Shown: positions 29,189-37,923, counted from the first letter of the stretch. The stretch: DNA of 64,000 nt from Natrinema salifodinae (GCF_900110455.1 NZ_FOIS01000002.1:248001-312000), one strand, 5' to 3'. The notes: generated from the letters alone by a model not told the origin. Made by a program: numbers and translations.

Positions 29189-29941
29189 CTAGAGGTACGA
29201 GGCGTCCCACCGCGTCGCCTTCCGCCGGTTGCCGCAGCTGTTACACTCGATCCGACCCATCGCGTCCATCGCGTTGTCGATCGAATCGCAGTTGCCGCAG
29301 AACCAAGCGTAGCGATCGTCGCGGTCCGCGCTCTTGTAGGCGGTGTAAAACAGCGACTTCGAACCGCGGGCAGCCTCGCCGTAGCTCACGTAGACCGTCT
29401 CGCCGTCGACCGAGACTTCGTCGATCGCGCCCCACTCGCCGTCGTCTTCGAGGTCGCTCTCGACGTAGACGTTCTCAGTGAAGGTCTCCGACCCGATCTC
29501 GACCTCGCGCTGACCGGCGTGCTCGAAGCCGTGATCCCGGTAGAACTGGTTGCCCCCTTCGTTGTCCTCCAAGACGAAACACTGGATCTGCTCTGCGCCC
29601 TCGTCGAGCAGACGCTCGCGAGTGTGGACCAGCAGGCGCACGCCCGTCCCCCCGCCGCGGTGGTCCGAGTGGACGTGCAGCCAGAGGAGTTGCCCGGTGT
29701 CGGCCCGCTGCCCGACCAGTTCGCTCTCGGAGAAGGCGACGACCTCGCCGTCGCGTTCGACGACGAGGAAGAGCGCTCGGTCGTCGTCGAGTTCGTCGGA
29801 GAACGAATCGCCGTACCACTGCTCGATCGCGTCGTCGATAGTGTCCTCGTCTAAGAAGTCCGTGTACGTAGAGTTCAGCGAGTCGCGAGCGATCGAGCGA
29901 ATCGCGTCGGTATCTGCATCGGTCGCCTCTCGAATCTCCAT
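29189..29941 (-). CDS. GNAT acetyltransferase with C-terminal zinc-ribbon domain
   Basis: A 250-residue protein. Residues 1-145 are a GNAT fold (MEIREATDADTDAIRSIA, then the acetyl-CoA loop HSDHRGGGTGVRLLVHTRE and FYRDHGFE). Residues 165-250 are a second domain ending in a four-Cys ribbon, CGNC...CNSC, which from memory matches a haloarchaeal DUF5816-type region. The acyl acceptor is unknown. The ATG at 29941 follows GATACAAAA (29962-29970), a TATA-like box about 25 bases upstream on the minus strand; the frame above it is rejected. Confidence 0.85.
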   Translation of the reverse strand: MEIREATDADTDAIRSIARDSLNSTYTDFLDEDTIDDAIEQWYGDSFSDELDDDRALFLVVERDGEVVAFSESELVGQRADTGQLLWLHVHSDHRGGGTGVRLLVHTRERLLDEGAEQIQCFVLEDNEGGNQFYRDHGFEHAGQREVEIGSETFTENVYVESDLEDDGEWGAIDEVSVDGETVYVSYGEAARGSKSLFYTAYKSADRDDRYAWFCGNCDSIDNAMDAMGRIECNSCGNRRKATRWDASYL

Positions 29942-30117
29942 GCATGTTAACACCATTCCCAGATACAAAACGTATGCCCACGGCCGCAGATTCTGCCGAT
30001 CAGTGTGGAGTCGAACGTCGCCTTTTGTCGTACAAAGCGGCACGGAACGGGCGCAAAGCGCGTGAAGGGGGAAGATTCACGTCGCTGCTCCCGGAGAACG
30101 TGAAATAAGAGACTGCC

Positions 30118-31215
30118 ATGAGCGACAACGCCGCGGAACCCGAACCGCCCGACGAGCCGCCCGAATCCGAGCCGATGGACCAGGCGTTTACGTACAACGG
30201 CGGTCGCGTCGACCCCGGCGAATCGGCGAACATCCGCTACGGCATCAGCGAAACGTATCTCGGCGACCCCGTCCGAATCCCCGTTACGGTGATCAACGGC
30301 GAACACCCCGGTCCGACGGTGTTCCTCTCGGCGGCGGCCCACGGCGACGAACTCAACGGGATCGAGGTCGTCCGCGAGGTGGCCCACGACTGGGACCACT
30401 CCGTGCTCCACGGTACCCTCGTCTGCCTGCCCGTGATGAACGTCCCCGGTTTCCTCGCTCAGGAGCGGTACCTACCGATCTACGACCGAGACCTGAACCG
30501 GTCGTTCCCCGGCCGCGAGGGTTCGACCAGCGCCAGGCGGATGGCCCACCGGATCTTCACGAACTTCATCGAGCCCTGCGACGTCGGCATCGACTTCCAC
30601 ACGTCGACCCGCGGCCGGACGAACATGCTCCACGTCCGGGCGAACACGGAGCGGTCGGACGTCGCCAGGCTCGCCAAGGCGTTCAGCTCCAACGTCATCA
30701 TCGCGGGCGAAGGGCCGTCGGGGACGCTCCGCCGGGAGGCGACCGAGGCCGGCATCCCAACGATCACCGTCGAGATGGGCGAGGCCCATCGGTTTCAGCG
30801 TCGCTTGATCGACCGCGCGCTCACCGGCGTCGCGAGCGTCCTCGCCGAGTTCGGTCTCCACCGGGAGTCGTCGGTCCACTGGCCGGGCTGGCGGACCGTC
30901 ATCGACGACGACGACGAGAAGACCTGGCTGCGCGCGGACGCCGGCGGCATCGTCGACATGAAACGCGGCCGCGGCGCGCTCGTCGAGGAGGGGGAGGTCA
31001 TCTGCACCATCACGAACCCGTTCAAGGAGGAAGACGACATCGTCACCGTCGAGGCCCCCTTTACCGGACTCATCGTCGGCGTCCTCGAGAATCCAGTCGT
31101 GTATCCGGGGAATCCGCTCTGTCACCTGGTCGGCCTGGCGCCGGACACGCTCACGGCGCTCGAGCGCGAGCGCACGCCGAAGAGTTCGCGGGCGGAACTC
31201 CGCGGAACCAACTGA
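30118..31215 (+). CDS. Succinylglutamate desuccinylase/aspartoacylase-family zinc hydrolase
   Basis: A 365-residue zinc carboxypeptidase-like hydrolase. The zinc site is H75-x2-E78 in AAAHGDELNGIE with H161 in GIDFHTSTRG; substrate Arg and Asn appear in YDRDLNRSFPG. The C-terminal 90 residues form a beta-rich, biotinyl-like domain (GGIVDMKRGRGALVEEGE). Related enzymes remove acyl groups from amino acids. In haloarchaea such genes often, to my memory, neighbour RimK-type ligases, and one lies about 3 kb away here, so a role on glutamate-tagged products is possible but unproven. Confidence 0.9.
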   Translation: MSDNAAEPEPPDEPPESEPMDQAFTYNGGRVDPGESANIRYGISETYLGDPVRIPVTVINGEHPGPTVFLSAAAHGDELNGIEVVREVAHDWDHSVLHGTLVCLPVMNVPGFLAQERYLPIYDRDLNRSFPGREGSTSARRMAHRIFTNFIEPCDVGIDFHTSTRGRTNMLHVRANTERSDVARLAKAFSSNVIIAGEGPSGTLRREATEAGIPTITVEMGEAHRFQRRLIDRALTGVASVLAEFGLHRESSVHWPGWRTVIDDDDEKTWLRADAGGIVDMKRGRGALVEEGEVICTITNPFKEEDDIVTVEAPFTGLIVGVLENPVVYPGNPLCHLVGLAPDTLTALERERTPKSSRAELRGTN

Positions 31216-31296
31216 GTCGCCGGCAGCGCCGGCGGAGTCGAACGTCCGAGAGGAGAACCCAGAACCGATTCGGGGATTCGCGAACGAAACGGATTC

Positions 31297-31302
31297 TTTT
31301 TT
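31297..31302 (+). terminator. T-run terminator candidate
   Basis: Six T residues 82 bases after the hydrolase stop and before the sdh promoter. Archaeal transcription often ends at such runs. Confidence 0.45.
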
Positions 31303-31352
31303 GACCGAGTAAAAATAAAGCGTCGGGGCGAGAAGAGCGATAAAAGTAACTT

Positions 31353-31391
31353 CTATACCCCCGCGGTCTAACCGTCCACATGAGCGTATGA
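31353..31391 (+). promoter_or_regulatory. sdh promoter and three-codon leader ORF
   Basis: CTATAC at 31353-31358 is a TATA-like box whose predicted start point falls at or next to the ATG at 31380. That ATG gives a three-codon frame, ATG AGC GTA TGA (31380-31391), whose stop overlaps the sdhC ATG at 31388. If transcription starts here, ribosomes on the leaderless end would first read MSV and then re-start on sdhC. Confidence 0.5.
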
Positions 31392-31816
31392 GTCAGTCTT
31401 ACAATCGCGGTCTCATCGAGGACTTCGGTCGCTGGAAGGAGTTCTCGGCCGGGATGTGGGCGTGGATCTTCCACAAGTTCACCGGGTGGATGCTGATCGG
31501 CTACCTGTTTACCCACATCGCCGTGCTGAGTAGCTCTATCGGCGCCGCCAGCGGCGATCCGGCGCTGATCCAGCAGGAAATGGACGTCTACACGACGACG
31601 ATTCAGGGGCTCGAGGAGCTGTTCATCATTCGGGTGCTCGAAGTCGGCCTGCTCGCGGTGGCCGTCTTCCACATCCTGAACGGGCTCCGCCTGCTGATGG
31701 TCGACCTCGGCGTCGGCCTGGAGGCACAGGACAAGAGCTTCTACGCCTCGCTGGTGCTGACGGGCGCGATCACCGTCGCCAGCGTGCCGACCTTCCTGAC
31801 GGGGGTGGGCATCTGA
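31388..31816 (+). CDS. sdhC: Succinate dehydrogenase cytochrome b subunit SdhC
   Basis: A 142-residue membrane anchor with three helices (about 25-47 after [18 protein letters not shown], 77-100, 113-138). Histidines in HKFTG and FHILNG fit haem b and quinone-site contacts of complex II. It is the first gene of sdhCDBA, an order known from other haloarchaea, and its stop overlaps the next ATG (TGATG). Succinate oxidation links the citric acid cycle to the quinone pool. Its start may be reached by re-initiation after the tiny leader ORF. Confidence 0.93.
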   Translation: MSQSYNRGLIEDFGRWKEFSAGMWAWIFHKFTGWMLIGYLFTHIAVLSSSIGAASGDPALIQQEMDVYTTTIQGLEELFIIRVLEVGLLAVAVFHILNGLRLLMVDLGVGLEAQDKSFYASLVLTGAITVASVPTFLTGVGI

Positions 31817-32181
31817 TGGCAGAGCGCTACTCCTCGTTCACGCCAGGCGGTACCGGCTGGTTCCTCCAGCGGATCACGGCGGCGTTTCTGGTCGTCGTTC
31901 TCGCCTTCCACTTCTTCCTCCTCCACTTCGTCAACCACGCCGCCGACGTTACCTTCTTGGCCACCCAAGAGCGCATGGCGAACGTCGGCTACTTCCTGAC
32001 GATGGTGTTGTTCCTGGTCACCGGCACCTTCCACGGTGTCAACGGCGTCTACAACGCCCTGCTCAACCAGGGACTCGAGGGCACCCAGAAGAAGGTCGTG
32101 CTGGCGGTGCTGGTCATCGCCGGCCTCGCACTCATCGCACAGGGAACCTACGTCGCACTCACCATGAACGGGATGATCTGA
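31816..32181 (+). CDS. sdhD: Succinate dehydrogenase membrane anchor SdhD
   Basis: A 121-residue anchor with three membrane helices (about 15-33, 52-74, 89-115). His-rich segment AFHFFLLHFVNHAAD and FHGVNGVYNAL provide possible haem/quinone contacts. It pairs with SdhC to hold the catalytic SdhA/SdhB on the cytoplasmic face. The ATG overlaps the sdhC stop by one base and sdhB begins two bases after the stop, so translation is probably coupled. Confidence 0.92.
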   Translation: MAERYSSFTPGGTGWFLQRITAAFLVVVLAFHFFLLHFVNHAADVTFLATQERMANVGYFLTMVLFLVTGTFHGVNGVYNALLNQGLEGTQKKVVLAVLVIAGLALIAQGTYVALTMNGMI

Positions 32182-32182
32182 T

Positions 32183-33055
32183 ATGAGCACGCAACAAGCC
32201 GAACCCGAGAGCCAGGAAGCACCGAAAGACCCGGAGATGCGAGGCGCGGAGTCGCCGGTCGACGAAAAGGAAAAAGAAGGCGGCATGATCGACCAGACGG
32301 CCGCCGACGAGTCGGAACTCGAGGGGGAGACGGTTCACATCAAAGTGTTCCGCTACGACCCCGAAGTCGAGGGCAAGCAGGAACCCCGCTTCGACGACTT
32401 CCACGTCCCCTTCGAGAAGGGGATGACCGTCCTCGACGCGGTCATGTACGCCCGCGACGAGTACGACTCCTCGCTGACCTTCCGTCACTCCTGTCGTCAG
32501 GCCGTCTGTGGCTCCGACGCCTTCTTCGTCAACGGCAAGCAGCGACTGGGCTGTAAGACCCAGATCGCCGACTTAGAGCAGCCGGTCCGCATCGAGCCGC
32601 TGCCCCACCAGGAGGTCGTCAAGGACCTGGTCGTCGATATGGACCACTTCTACGACCAGATGCACACGGTCGAGCCGTACTTCCAGGACGAGGACACGCC
32701 CGCCGCGGACGACCTAGAAGAGCAGCGCCAGAGCCCCGAGAACCGCGAGAAGATCAAGATGTCCTCGCGGTGTATCTGGTGTGGCGCCTGCATGTCCTCG
32801 TGTAACATCGCGGCCGGGGACAACGAGTACCTCGGCCCGGCGGCCATCAACAAGGCCTACAAGTTCGCGATGGACGACCGCGAGGGCGAGGAGATCAAGG
32901 AGCACCGACTCCGCATCTTGGAGCAGGAACACGGCGTCTGGCGGTGCCAGACCCAGTTCTCTTGTACCGAGGTGTGCCCGAAGGACATTCCGCTGACCGA
33001 GCACATTCAGGAGCTCAAGCGGGAAGCAGTCAAGAAGAACCTGAAGTTCTGGTAA
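32183..33055 (+). CDS. sdhB: Succinate dehydrogenase iron-sulfur subunit SdhB
   Basis: A 290-residue electron-transfer subunit. Three clusters are visible: a plant-type [2Fe-2S] site in SCRQAVCGSDAFFVNG plus GCKTQI (Asp replaces one Cys, as in other SdhB proteins), a [4Fe-4S] site CIWCGACMSSC, and a [3Fe-4S] site built from the Cys in NIAAGDN-adjacent sequence and CQTQFSCTEVCPK. The first 50 residues are an acidic extension absent from bacterial forms. It lies between sdhD and sdhA with gaps of one and six bases. Confidence 0.95.
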   Translation: MSTQQAEPESQEAPKDPEMRGAESPVDEKEKEGGMIDQTAADESELEGETVHIKVFRYDPEVEGKQEPRFDDFHVPFEKGMTVLDAVMYARDEYDSSLTFRHSCRQAVCGSDAFFVNGKQRLGCKTQIADLEQPVRIEPLPHQEVVKDLVVDMDHFYDQMHTVEPYFQDEDTPAADDLEEQRQSPENREKIKMSSRCIWCGACMSSCNIAAGDNEYLGPAAINKAYKFAMDDREGEEIKEHRLRILEQEHGVWRCQTQFSCTEVCPKDIPLTEHIQELKREAVKKNLKFW

Positions 33056-33061
33056 GTATCC

Positions 33062-34900
33062 ATGTACGAACACGACGTCATCGTGGTCGGCGCCGGCGGC
33101 GCCGGCCTCCGGGCCGCAATCGCAGCGCACGAGGCGGGCGCCGACACGGCGATCGTCTCGAAGCTCCACCCAGTCCGCAGCCACACCGGCGCGGCCGAGG
33201 GCGGCATCAACGCCGCCCTCCAGGAAGGCGACGACTGGGAGCTCCACGCCTACGACACCATGAAGGGGTCGGACTACCTCGGCGACGCGCCGGCGGTCGA
33301 GACCCTCGCCAAGAACGCCCCCGAGGAGACGATGAACCTCGAACACTGGGGGATGCCGTTCTCTCGCGAGGAGGACGGCCGCGTCTCCCAGCGGCCGTTC
33401 GGCGGCCTCTCGTACCCGCGGACCACCTACGCGGGCGCCGAGACGGGCCACCACCTGCTGCACACGATGTACGAGCAGGTCGTCAAGCGCGGCATCCAGG
33501 TCTACGACGAGTGGTACGTCATGGACCTGGCGACGACCGACGAATCCGACCCCAAGGACCGCGAGTGCCATGGAATCGTCGCCTACGACGTCCAGTCCGG
33601 CAAGGTTGAAGGCTTCAAGGCGAACAACGGCGTCGTCCTCGCGACCGGCGGCCCCGGCCAGGCCTTCGACCACACGACCAACGCCGTCTCCTGTACCGGC
33701 GACGGGCACGCGATGGCATATCGTGCAGGCGCGCCGCTGGAGGACATGGAGTTTATCCAGTTCCATCCGACCTCCCTCCCCTCGACCGGCGTCCTCATCT
33801 CTGAGGGCGTCCGCGGCGAGGGCGGCATCCTCTACAACAGCGAGGGCGAGCGGTTCATGTTCGAGCACGGCTACGCGAACAACTCCGGCGAGCTCGCCTC
33901 CCGCGACGTCGTCGCCCGTGCCGAACTGACCGAGGTTCAGGAAGGACGCGGCGTCGACGACGAGTACGTCCACCTCGACATGCGCCACTTAGGCGAGGAG
34001 CGCATCATGGACCGCCTCGAGAACATCCTCCACCTCGCCGAGGACTTCGAGGGCGTCGACGGCCTGGTCGAACCGATGCCGGTCAAGCCCGGTCAGCACT
34101 ACGCCATGGGCGGCATCGAGGTCGACGAGGACGGACAGACCTGCGTCAGCGGCCTCTACGCGGCTGGTGAGTGCGCTTGCGTCTCCGTCCACGGCGGCAA
34201 CCGTCTCGGCGGGAACGCGCTGCCCGAACTGATCGTCTTCGGCAAGCGCGCCGGTCGCCACGCCGCCGGCGAGGACCTCGGCGAGCCCGAGATCCGGACC
34301 GGCTACGGCGACGACGTCGAGGACGAGACCGAAACCGAGCTTCCGGTCCAGCCTGGCGAAGCCGGACTGGACACGACCGGCGGGGTCGCGGCGGACGGCG
34401 GCGTCACCGCCGACGCCGAGGGCCTCCTCGAGCGCGCCGTCGAACAGCAACGCGAGCGCGTCGACACGCTGATGGACCGGGACAGCGGCGTCCAGCACGC
34501 CGAGATCCGCCAGAAGCTCCAGAACGCGATGACCGACTACGTGAACGTCTTCCGGACGGAAGACGGCGTCAAGAAGGCCCTGGAGATCATCCGCGAGTGT
34601 CGCGAGGAGTACCAGAACGTCTACGTCGACGATCCGTCGCGGACGTTCAACACCGACCTCCAACAAACCATCGAGACGCGTAACCTGATCGACGTCGCCG
34701 AGTCGATCGCGCTCGGCGCGCTCGTCCGCGACGAGTTCCGCGGCGCCCACTGGCGTCAGGAACATCAGGAACGCAAGGACGAGGAGTGGCTCAAGCACAC
34801 GCTGATCTCCTGGAACAACGGTGATCCGGATATCTTCTACCGTCCGGTCATCCTCGAGGGCGAGAACAAGACCTACGAGCCGAAAGAGCGCAGTTACTAA
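33062..34900 (+). CDS. sdhA: Succinate dehydrogenase flavoprotein SdhA
   Basis: A 612-residue catalytic subunit that oxidises succinate to fumarate. The FAD dinucleotide fold is IVVGAGGAGLRAAIAAHEAG, H41 in RSHTGAAEGGIN is the residue that binds FAD covalently, and HPTSLPSTGVLISEGVRGEG plus YAAGECACVSVHGGNRLGGN are substrate/FAD motifs. The C-terminal helical domain is complete (HAEIRQKLQNAM). A run of six T at 34914-34919, just after the stop, is a probable terminator for the whole operon. Confidence 0.97.
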   Translation: MYEHDVIVVGAGGAGLRAAIAAHEAGADTAIVSKLHPVRSHTGAAEGGINAALQEGDDWELHAYDTMKGSDYLGDAPAVETLAKNAPEETMNLEHWGMPFSREEDGRVSQRPFGGLSYPRTTYAGAETGHHLLHTMYEQVVKRGIQVYDEWYVMDLATTDESDPKDRECHGIVAYDVQSGKVEGFKANNGVVLATGGPGQAFDHTTNAVSCTGDGHAMAYRAGAPLEDMEFIQFHPTSLPSTGVLISEGVRGEGGILYNSEGERFMFEHGYANNSGELASRDVVARAELTEVQEGRGVDDEYVHLDMRHLGEERIMDRLENILHLAEDFEGVDGLVEPMPVKPGQHYAMGGIEVDEDGQTCVSGLYAAGECACVSVHGGNRLGGNALPELIVFGKRAGRHAAGEDLGEPEIRTGYGDDVEDETETELPVQPGEAGLDTTGGVAADGGVTADAEGLLERAVEQQRERVDTLMDRDSGVQHAEIRQKLQNAMTDYVNVFRTEDGVKKALEIIRECREEYQNVYVDDPSRTFNTDLQQTIETRNLIDVAESIALGALVRDEFRGAHWRQEHQERKDEEWLKHTLISWNNGDPDIFYRPVILEGENKTYEPKERSY

Positions 34901-34913
34901 CGCCGTTCGTCGG

Positions 34914-34919
34914 TTTTTT
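34914..34919 (+). terminator. T-run terminator after sdhA
   Basis: Six T residues start 14 bases after the sdhA stop, the expected signal for ending archaeal transcription of the sdh operon. Confidence 0.55.
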
Positions 34920-35110
34920 CGGCAGTATCGATACCGTTCACCACCGAACGAGTGGCGACGGTTTCGTATAGCACATCTATTCGGAGTTGCCAATCATCGG
35001 CCTTCTGAGCTATGAACACGGGCCACCAATCGCCGTCCACGTCGCAGCGATGATTTTTGTCCCCGGTATCTTTCAAGCGGAGCCCGGACAAGCAGTCAGC
35101 GATCGCGATA

Positions 35111-35305
35111 CTACAGCCCGAGCGCGTCGAAGAGATCGATGCTGACGCCGGCGTACCCGATTACCTTGTAGCCGATGTAGATCCCGATAATCCCCATGAT
35201 ACCGGGGAGTTCGGGCGGCGCGGGAATCGGAATATTGAGAAACCGGAACAGAGCGCCAGTCAGCAACCCGGTCAACAACGCGAGAACGGTGATTGGCGTC
35301 GACAT
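35111..35305 (-). CDS. XapX-domain (DUF1427) small membrane protein
   Basis: A 64-residue two-helix protein. LALLTGLLTGALFRFLNIPI followed by PAPPELPGIMGIIGIYIGYK is the XapX/DUF1427 signature, named after a bacterial xanthosine-operon protein of unknown function. The ATG at 35305 is chosen because CACAAAAG at 35333-35340 gives a TATA-like box at the right distance on the minus strand; the longer frame to 35383 adds an unlikely N-terminus. Divergent from the winged-helix gene at 35575. Confidence 0.85.
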   Translation of the reverse strand: MSTPITVLALLTGLLTGALFRFLNIPIPAPPELPGIMGIIGIYIGYKVIGYAGVSIDLFDALGL

Positions 35306-35462
35306 TCGTCCGGTAGCATTCTCGAGCGGGGTCACAAAAGCGACACGCATGGGGTAGCGCCGCCTCGTCGATCCGCTCCCCAACAGCCCTTGAGACAGTC
35401 ACGACGATCGACTATATCGGAAAATCGGTTGCTCACCGGCGCGAGTGGCGACCACGTTTTGA

Positions 35463-35559
35463 TTTCGACGATCGACGCGGTCGCCTTCGACACCTGAAAC
35501 GCCCGCTTCGTCCCGTGGTTTTCGACGATTGTTGTAGCTGAGATTTATTATCGTCGAAA
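35463..35559. promoter_or_regulatory. Repeated operator-like sites around winged-helix promoter
   Basis: The ten-mer TTTCGACGAT occurs at 35463-35472 and 35520-35529, and its exact reverse complement ATCGTCGAAA at 35550-35559. The last two form an inverted repeat enclosing the TATA-like GATTTATTA (35542-35550) of the gene at 35575. A related CGACGATCGAC lies at 35402-35412. This looks like a binding site for a dimeric repressor, possibly the downstream protein itself. Confidence 0.55.
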
Positions 35560-35574
35560 TATTGTAGATCGAGT

Positions 35575-35799
35575 ATGACCGCATCTGCGACGACGGATCT
35601 CGACGTGTCGATGCCGACCGATCTCGACTCCGCGCGAGCGAAGTTGGTCTACCTCTATCTCGCCGCCGGCGGCGGTGCGACCGCCGACGATCTCTGCGCC
35701 GACCTGGCGATCAAGAAGGGAACGGTCCTCTCGATTACCGGCACGCTCCGTGATCGCGGCCTCCTGAAGCGCCGTGACGGGCGGTACGAACTCGCGTAA
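35575..35799 (+). CDS. Small winged-helix DNA-binding protein
   Basis: A 74-residue protein made of one winged helix-turn-helix: ARAKLVYLYLAAGGGATAD, recognition part LAIKKGTVLSITGTLRDRG, and wing LLKRRDGRYELA. It resembles MarR/TrmB-type wings without an effector domain. A strong TATA-like box is 28 bases upstream of the ATG and is flanked by an inverted repeat, suggesting that the protein may control its own gene and perhaps the divergent XapX gene. Confidence 0.85.
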   Translation: MTASATTDLDVSMPTDLDSARAKLVYLYLAAGGGATADDLCADLAIKKGTVLSITGTLRDRGLLKRRDGRYELA

Positions 35800-35936
35800 C
35801 GCTTGCAGTGTGCGAAACTGCGGGCTCTTACCCGTCAACGAGCGTATTTTCGGTCCGAGTCTCGCGTCCGTCGACGGCCGCGGCGTTCCGCGGCGAAGTC
35901 ACCGGCACGACAGTCCACACACGAGCCGGCGATCGA

Positions 35937-36752
35937 TCAGAGTTCGATCCGCTCGACCAGCTGTTCGCGGGTTTCGTTGGTGTTGACCGCGACGATTCGG
36001 ATCTCGTCTTCGAGCCCGGAGCCCTCGAGCTTCGCTTTCAGTAAGTTATCGACCTGGTAGACGCCGGCGGCGTTCGTCATAGCGATTTCGACCAAGACGG
36101 GGCTGCTGTCGCCCTGCTGGAGCGAGACGCGACTGATCGCCTGGCTCGAGAGCGTGTTGATGCCGCGACCGCCGTGCTCGTAGGGGATCCGCGAGCGCCC
36201 GCTCTCCATGTCGAGGGCGTCGGCGACGCGGATGACGCCGGCTTCGGTCGTCAGCGGCGTCTCGGACCGGTGGTGACAGAGGATCGCGTGGAGAATCTCG
36301 CCTTTCATCCGGACGGATTCGGCGACGTCGTAGAACTCGGGGAGGATCCGATCGAGGATGTCGGCGGCCAGCGGGATCGAGTAGTAGGCGTGTTGATCGC
36401 GGTGGACGACGTGGCCGACGTCGTGCAGGGTCGCGGCGAGCGCGATGATAACCGATTCGTCCGCCTCGTCCAAGCCCTGTTGGCGCGCGCCGTTGAAGTC
36501 GACGTTGCCGGCCTTCAGCAGGTCGTAGAGACACAGCGCCCGGTTGCGGACGATTTCGATGTGTTTCGAGCCGTGATCGTTGTACCGCATCCGATCGACC
36601 GCGTTGATGTTCTGGGCCTCGAGATAGGTGGTGATCTCCTCGTCCTCATCGATAAAGGCAAGAACGCGGTTCAGTTTCTCGTCGGGAAAGCTATGTTCCT
36701 CGTCGGGAGAGTAGACGCGGCGGGTCTCCTCTTCGGCGGCAGAATCGCTCAT
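35937..36752 (-). CDS. HD-domain metal-dependent phosphohydrolase
   Basis: A 271-residue cytoplasmic protein. The HD metal site is YNDHGSKHIE for the first His, then TLHDVGHVVHRDQHAYYS with the HD pair, and ADALDME for the distal Asp. Family members hydrolyse nucleotides or act on cyclic nucleotides; the substrate here is not known. The C-terminal 75 residues are a beta-rich add-on. On the minus strand the TTTTTTAGT box (36773-36780) lies about 25 bases before the ATG and serves as TATA. Confidence 0.88.
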   Translation of the reverse strand: MSDSAAEEETRRVYSPDEEHSFPDEKLNRVLAFIDEDEEITTYLEAQNINAVDRMRYNDHGSKHIEIVRNRALCLYDLLKAGNVDFNGARQQGLDEADESVIIALAATLHDVGHVVHRDQHAYYSIPLAADILDRILPEFYDVAESVRMKGEILHAILCHHRSETPLTTEAGVIRVADALDMESGRSRIPYEHGGRGINTLSSQAISRVSLQQGDSSPVLVEIAMTNAAGVYQVDNLLKAKLEGSGLEDEIRIVAVNTNETREQLVERIEL

Positions 36753-36863
36753 ACTGGAACGTCGATGGCGGACTAAAAAAGCCCTGTGGCGACGGGGTTG
36801 GTCAGTCGGACGACGATCCGAGCGGTGGTCGACGCCGACTGCGATTGCGCGTCCGATCGCGAT

Positions 36864-37343
36864 TCAAGCGAGTTCTTCGACGGCGGCCTCGACCTCGTCG
36901 TACTCGGGTTCGACGCCCGGGTCGTCGCTGACCCACGAGTAGGCGATCTCGCCGTCGCCGTCGACGACGAACACCGACCGCTTGGCGACGCCGTAGACGC
37001 CCAGATCGTCGAAGTCCATCTCGATGTCGTAGTCCTCGATGAGTTCCTTGTTGAGGTCGCTGATGAGACCGAACTCGAGGTCGTTCTGCGCGCGGAACTC
37101 GTTGAGCGTGAACGGCGAGTCGCGGCTGACGCCGTAGACCGTGGCGTCGAGGTCGTCGAAGGCGGCCAGGCGATCCTGGAACGTGCACATCTCTTCCGTA
37201 CAGACGCTGGTGAACGCGCCCGGGAAGAAGGCGAGGACGACCGGCGCCTCGTCGTCGAGGCGTTCCGAGAGGGTGAACTCCTCGATGTCGCCGTTTGCGA
37301 GCGGTGCGGTGAAGTCGGGTGCGGCGTCTCCGGTAGCTGCCAT
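36864..37343 (-). CDS. Peroxiredoxin (AhpC/TSA family)
   Basis: A 159-residue thioredoxin-fold peroxidase. The peroxidatic Cys is C48 in FFPGAFTSVCTEEMC, with a second Cys, C53, five residues on, as in PrxQ/AhpE-like enzymes. Conserved SRDSPFTLNEF and an Arg in KRSVFVVDGDGEIAY complete the site. It reduces hydrogen or organic peroxides, with reducing partner unknown. KatG lies 11 kb away, but the two are not co-transcribed. Confidence 0.93.
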   Translation of the reverse strand: MAATGDAAPDFTAPLANGDIEEFTLSERLDDEAPVVLAFFPGAFTSVCTEEMCTFQDRLAAFDDLDATVYGVSRDSPFTLNEFRAQNDLEFGLISDLNKELIEDYDIEMDFDDLGVYGVAKRSVFVVDGDGEIAYSWVSDDPGVEPEYDEVEAAVEELA

Positions 37344-37587
37344 CGTCGAAGCCTTACGTGCAAGCCGGAAAGACAGTTTCGTTCGCGGACGGAATTGGCG
37401 TGCGACTCCTCGCGAGCACTGCGTCCCCGAGTATTCCCCGAGTTCTCGGACGAATTACGTCGACCGGACGGTGAAATACCCCGGAATTTCGTGACGAATT
37501 TCGTTCTCAAACGGACTGTCGCGGCCGCTTGGTTACCTAAGTGGTCCAAAAAGGTTATAATTGCCAGCGGGTAAGCCACGCATAGAG

Positions 37588-37908
37588 ATGGCAATCGAAA
37601 CCGCACCGCTGTTCATCCCCGGCGGCATGGGGCCACCGGAGCTCGCGATTATCCTCATCATCGCGATTTTGCTCTTCGGAGCCAATAAGATCCCGAAGCT
37701 GGCTCGCTCGACCGGCGAGGCGATGGGTGAATTCCAGAAGGGGCGCGAAAAGGTCGAATCGGAACTCGAAGAGATGCGCGAATCCGGCGACTACGAGGGC
37801 GAAGAGGAGTTCAGTGAGGACGAGGACTTCGTCGACACGGAACCCGTCACCAATGAGGAGGACACGACCGCCGAAGCCGGCGCCGAAACCGAGACGGAAA
37901 CCAACTGA
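37588..37908 (+). CDS. tatA: Twin-arginine translocase subunit TatA
   Basis: A 106-residue protein with one membrane helix (GPPELAIILIIAILLFGANK) followed by the amphipathic helix KIPKLARSTGEAMGEFQKG and a long acidic tail, the TatA/TatE design. TatA subunits form the pore that exports folded proteins, the main export route in haloarchaea; the binding protein at 46032 carries a Tat signal. TTATAAT at 37556-37562 lies about 28 bases before the ATG at 37588, so the in-frame TTG at 37561 is not used. The tRNA-Arg gene starts 16 bases after the stop. Confidence 0.93.
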   Translation: MAIETAPLFIPGGMGPPELAIILIIAILLFGANKIPKLARSTGEAMGEFQKGREKVESELEEMRESGDYEGEEEFSEDEDFVDTEPVTNEEDTTAEAGAETETETN

Positions 37909-37923
37909 CATTCTTTTACGCCG

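Noticed and set aside
28947-29210. Minus-strand frame of 87 codons between the flippase and GNAT genes
   Set aside because: Low-complexity Arg/Ser/Val product, overlaps the GNAT gene end and contains the palindrome.
34897-35091. Sixty-four-codon minus-strand frame 20 bases after the XapX gene
   Set aside because: The product looks somewhat protein-like and could be co-transcribed, but third-position GC is low, it overlaps the end of sdhA and the terminator, and no homologue is recognised.
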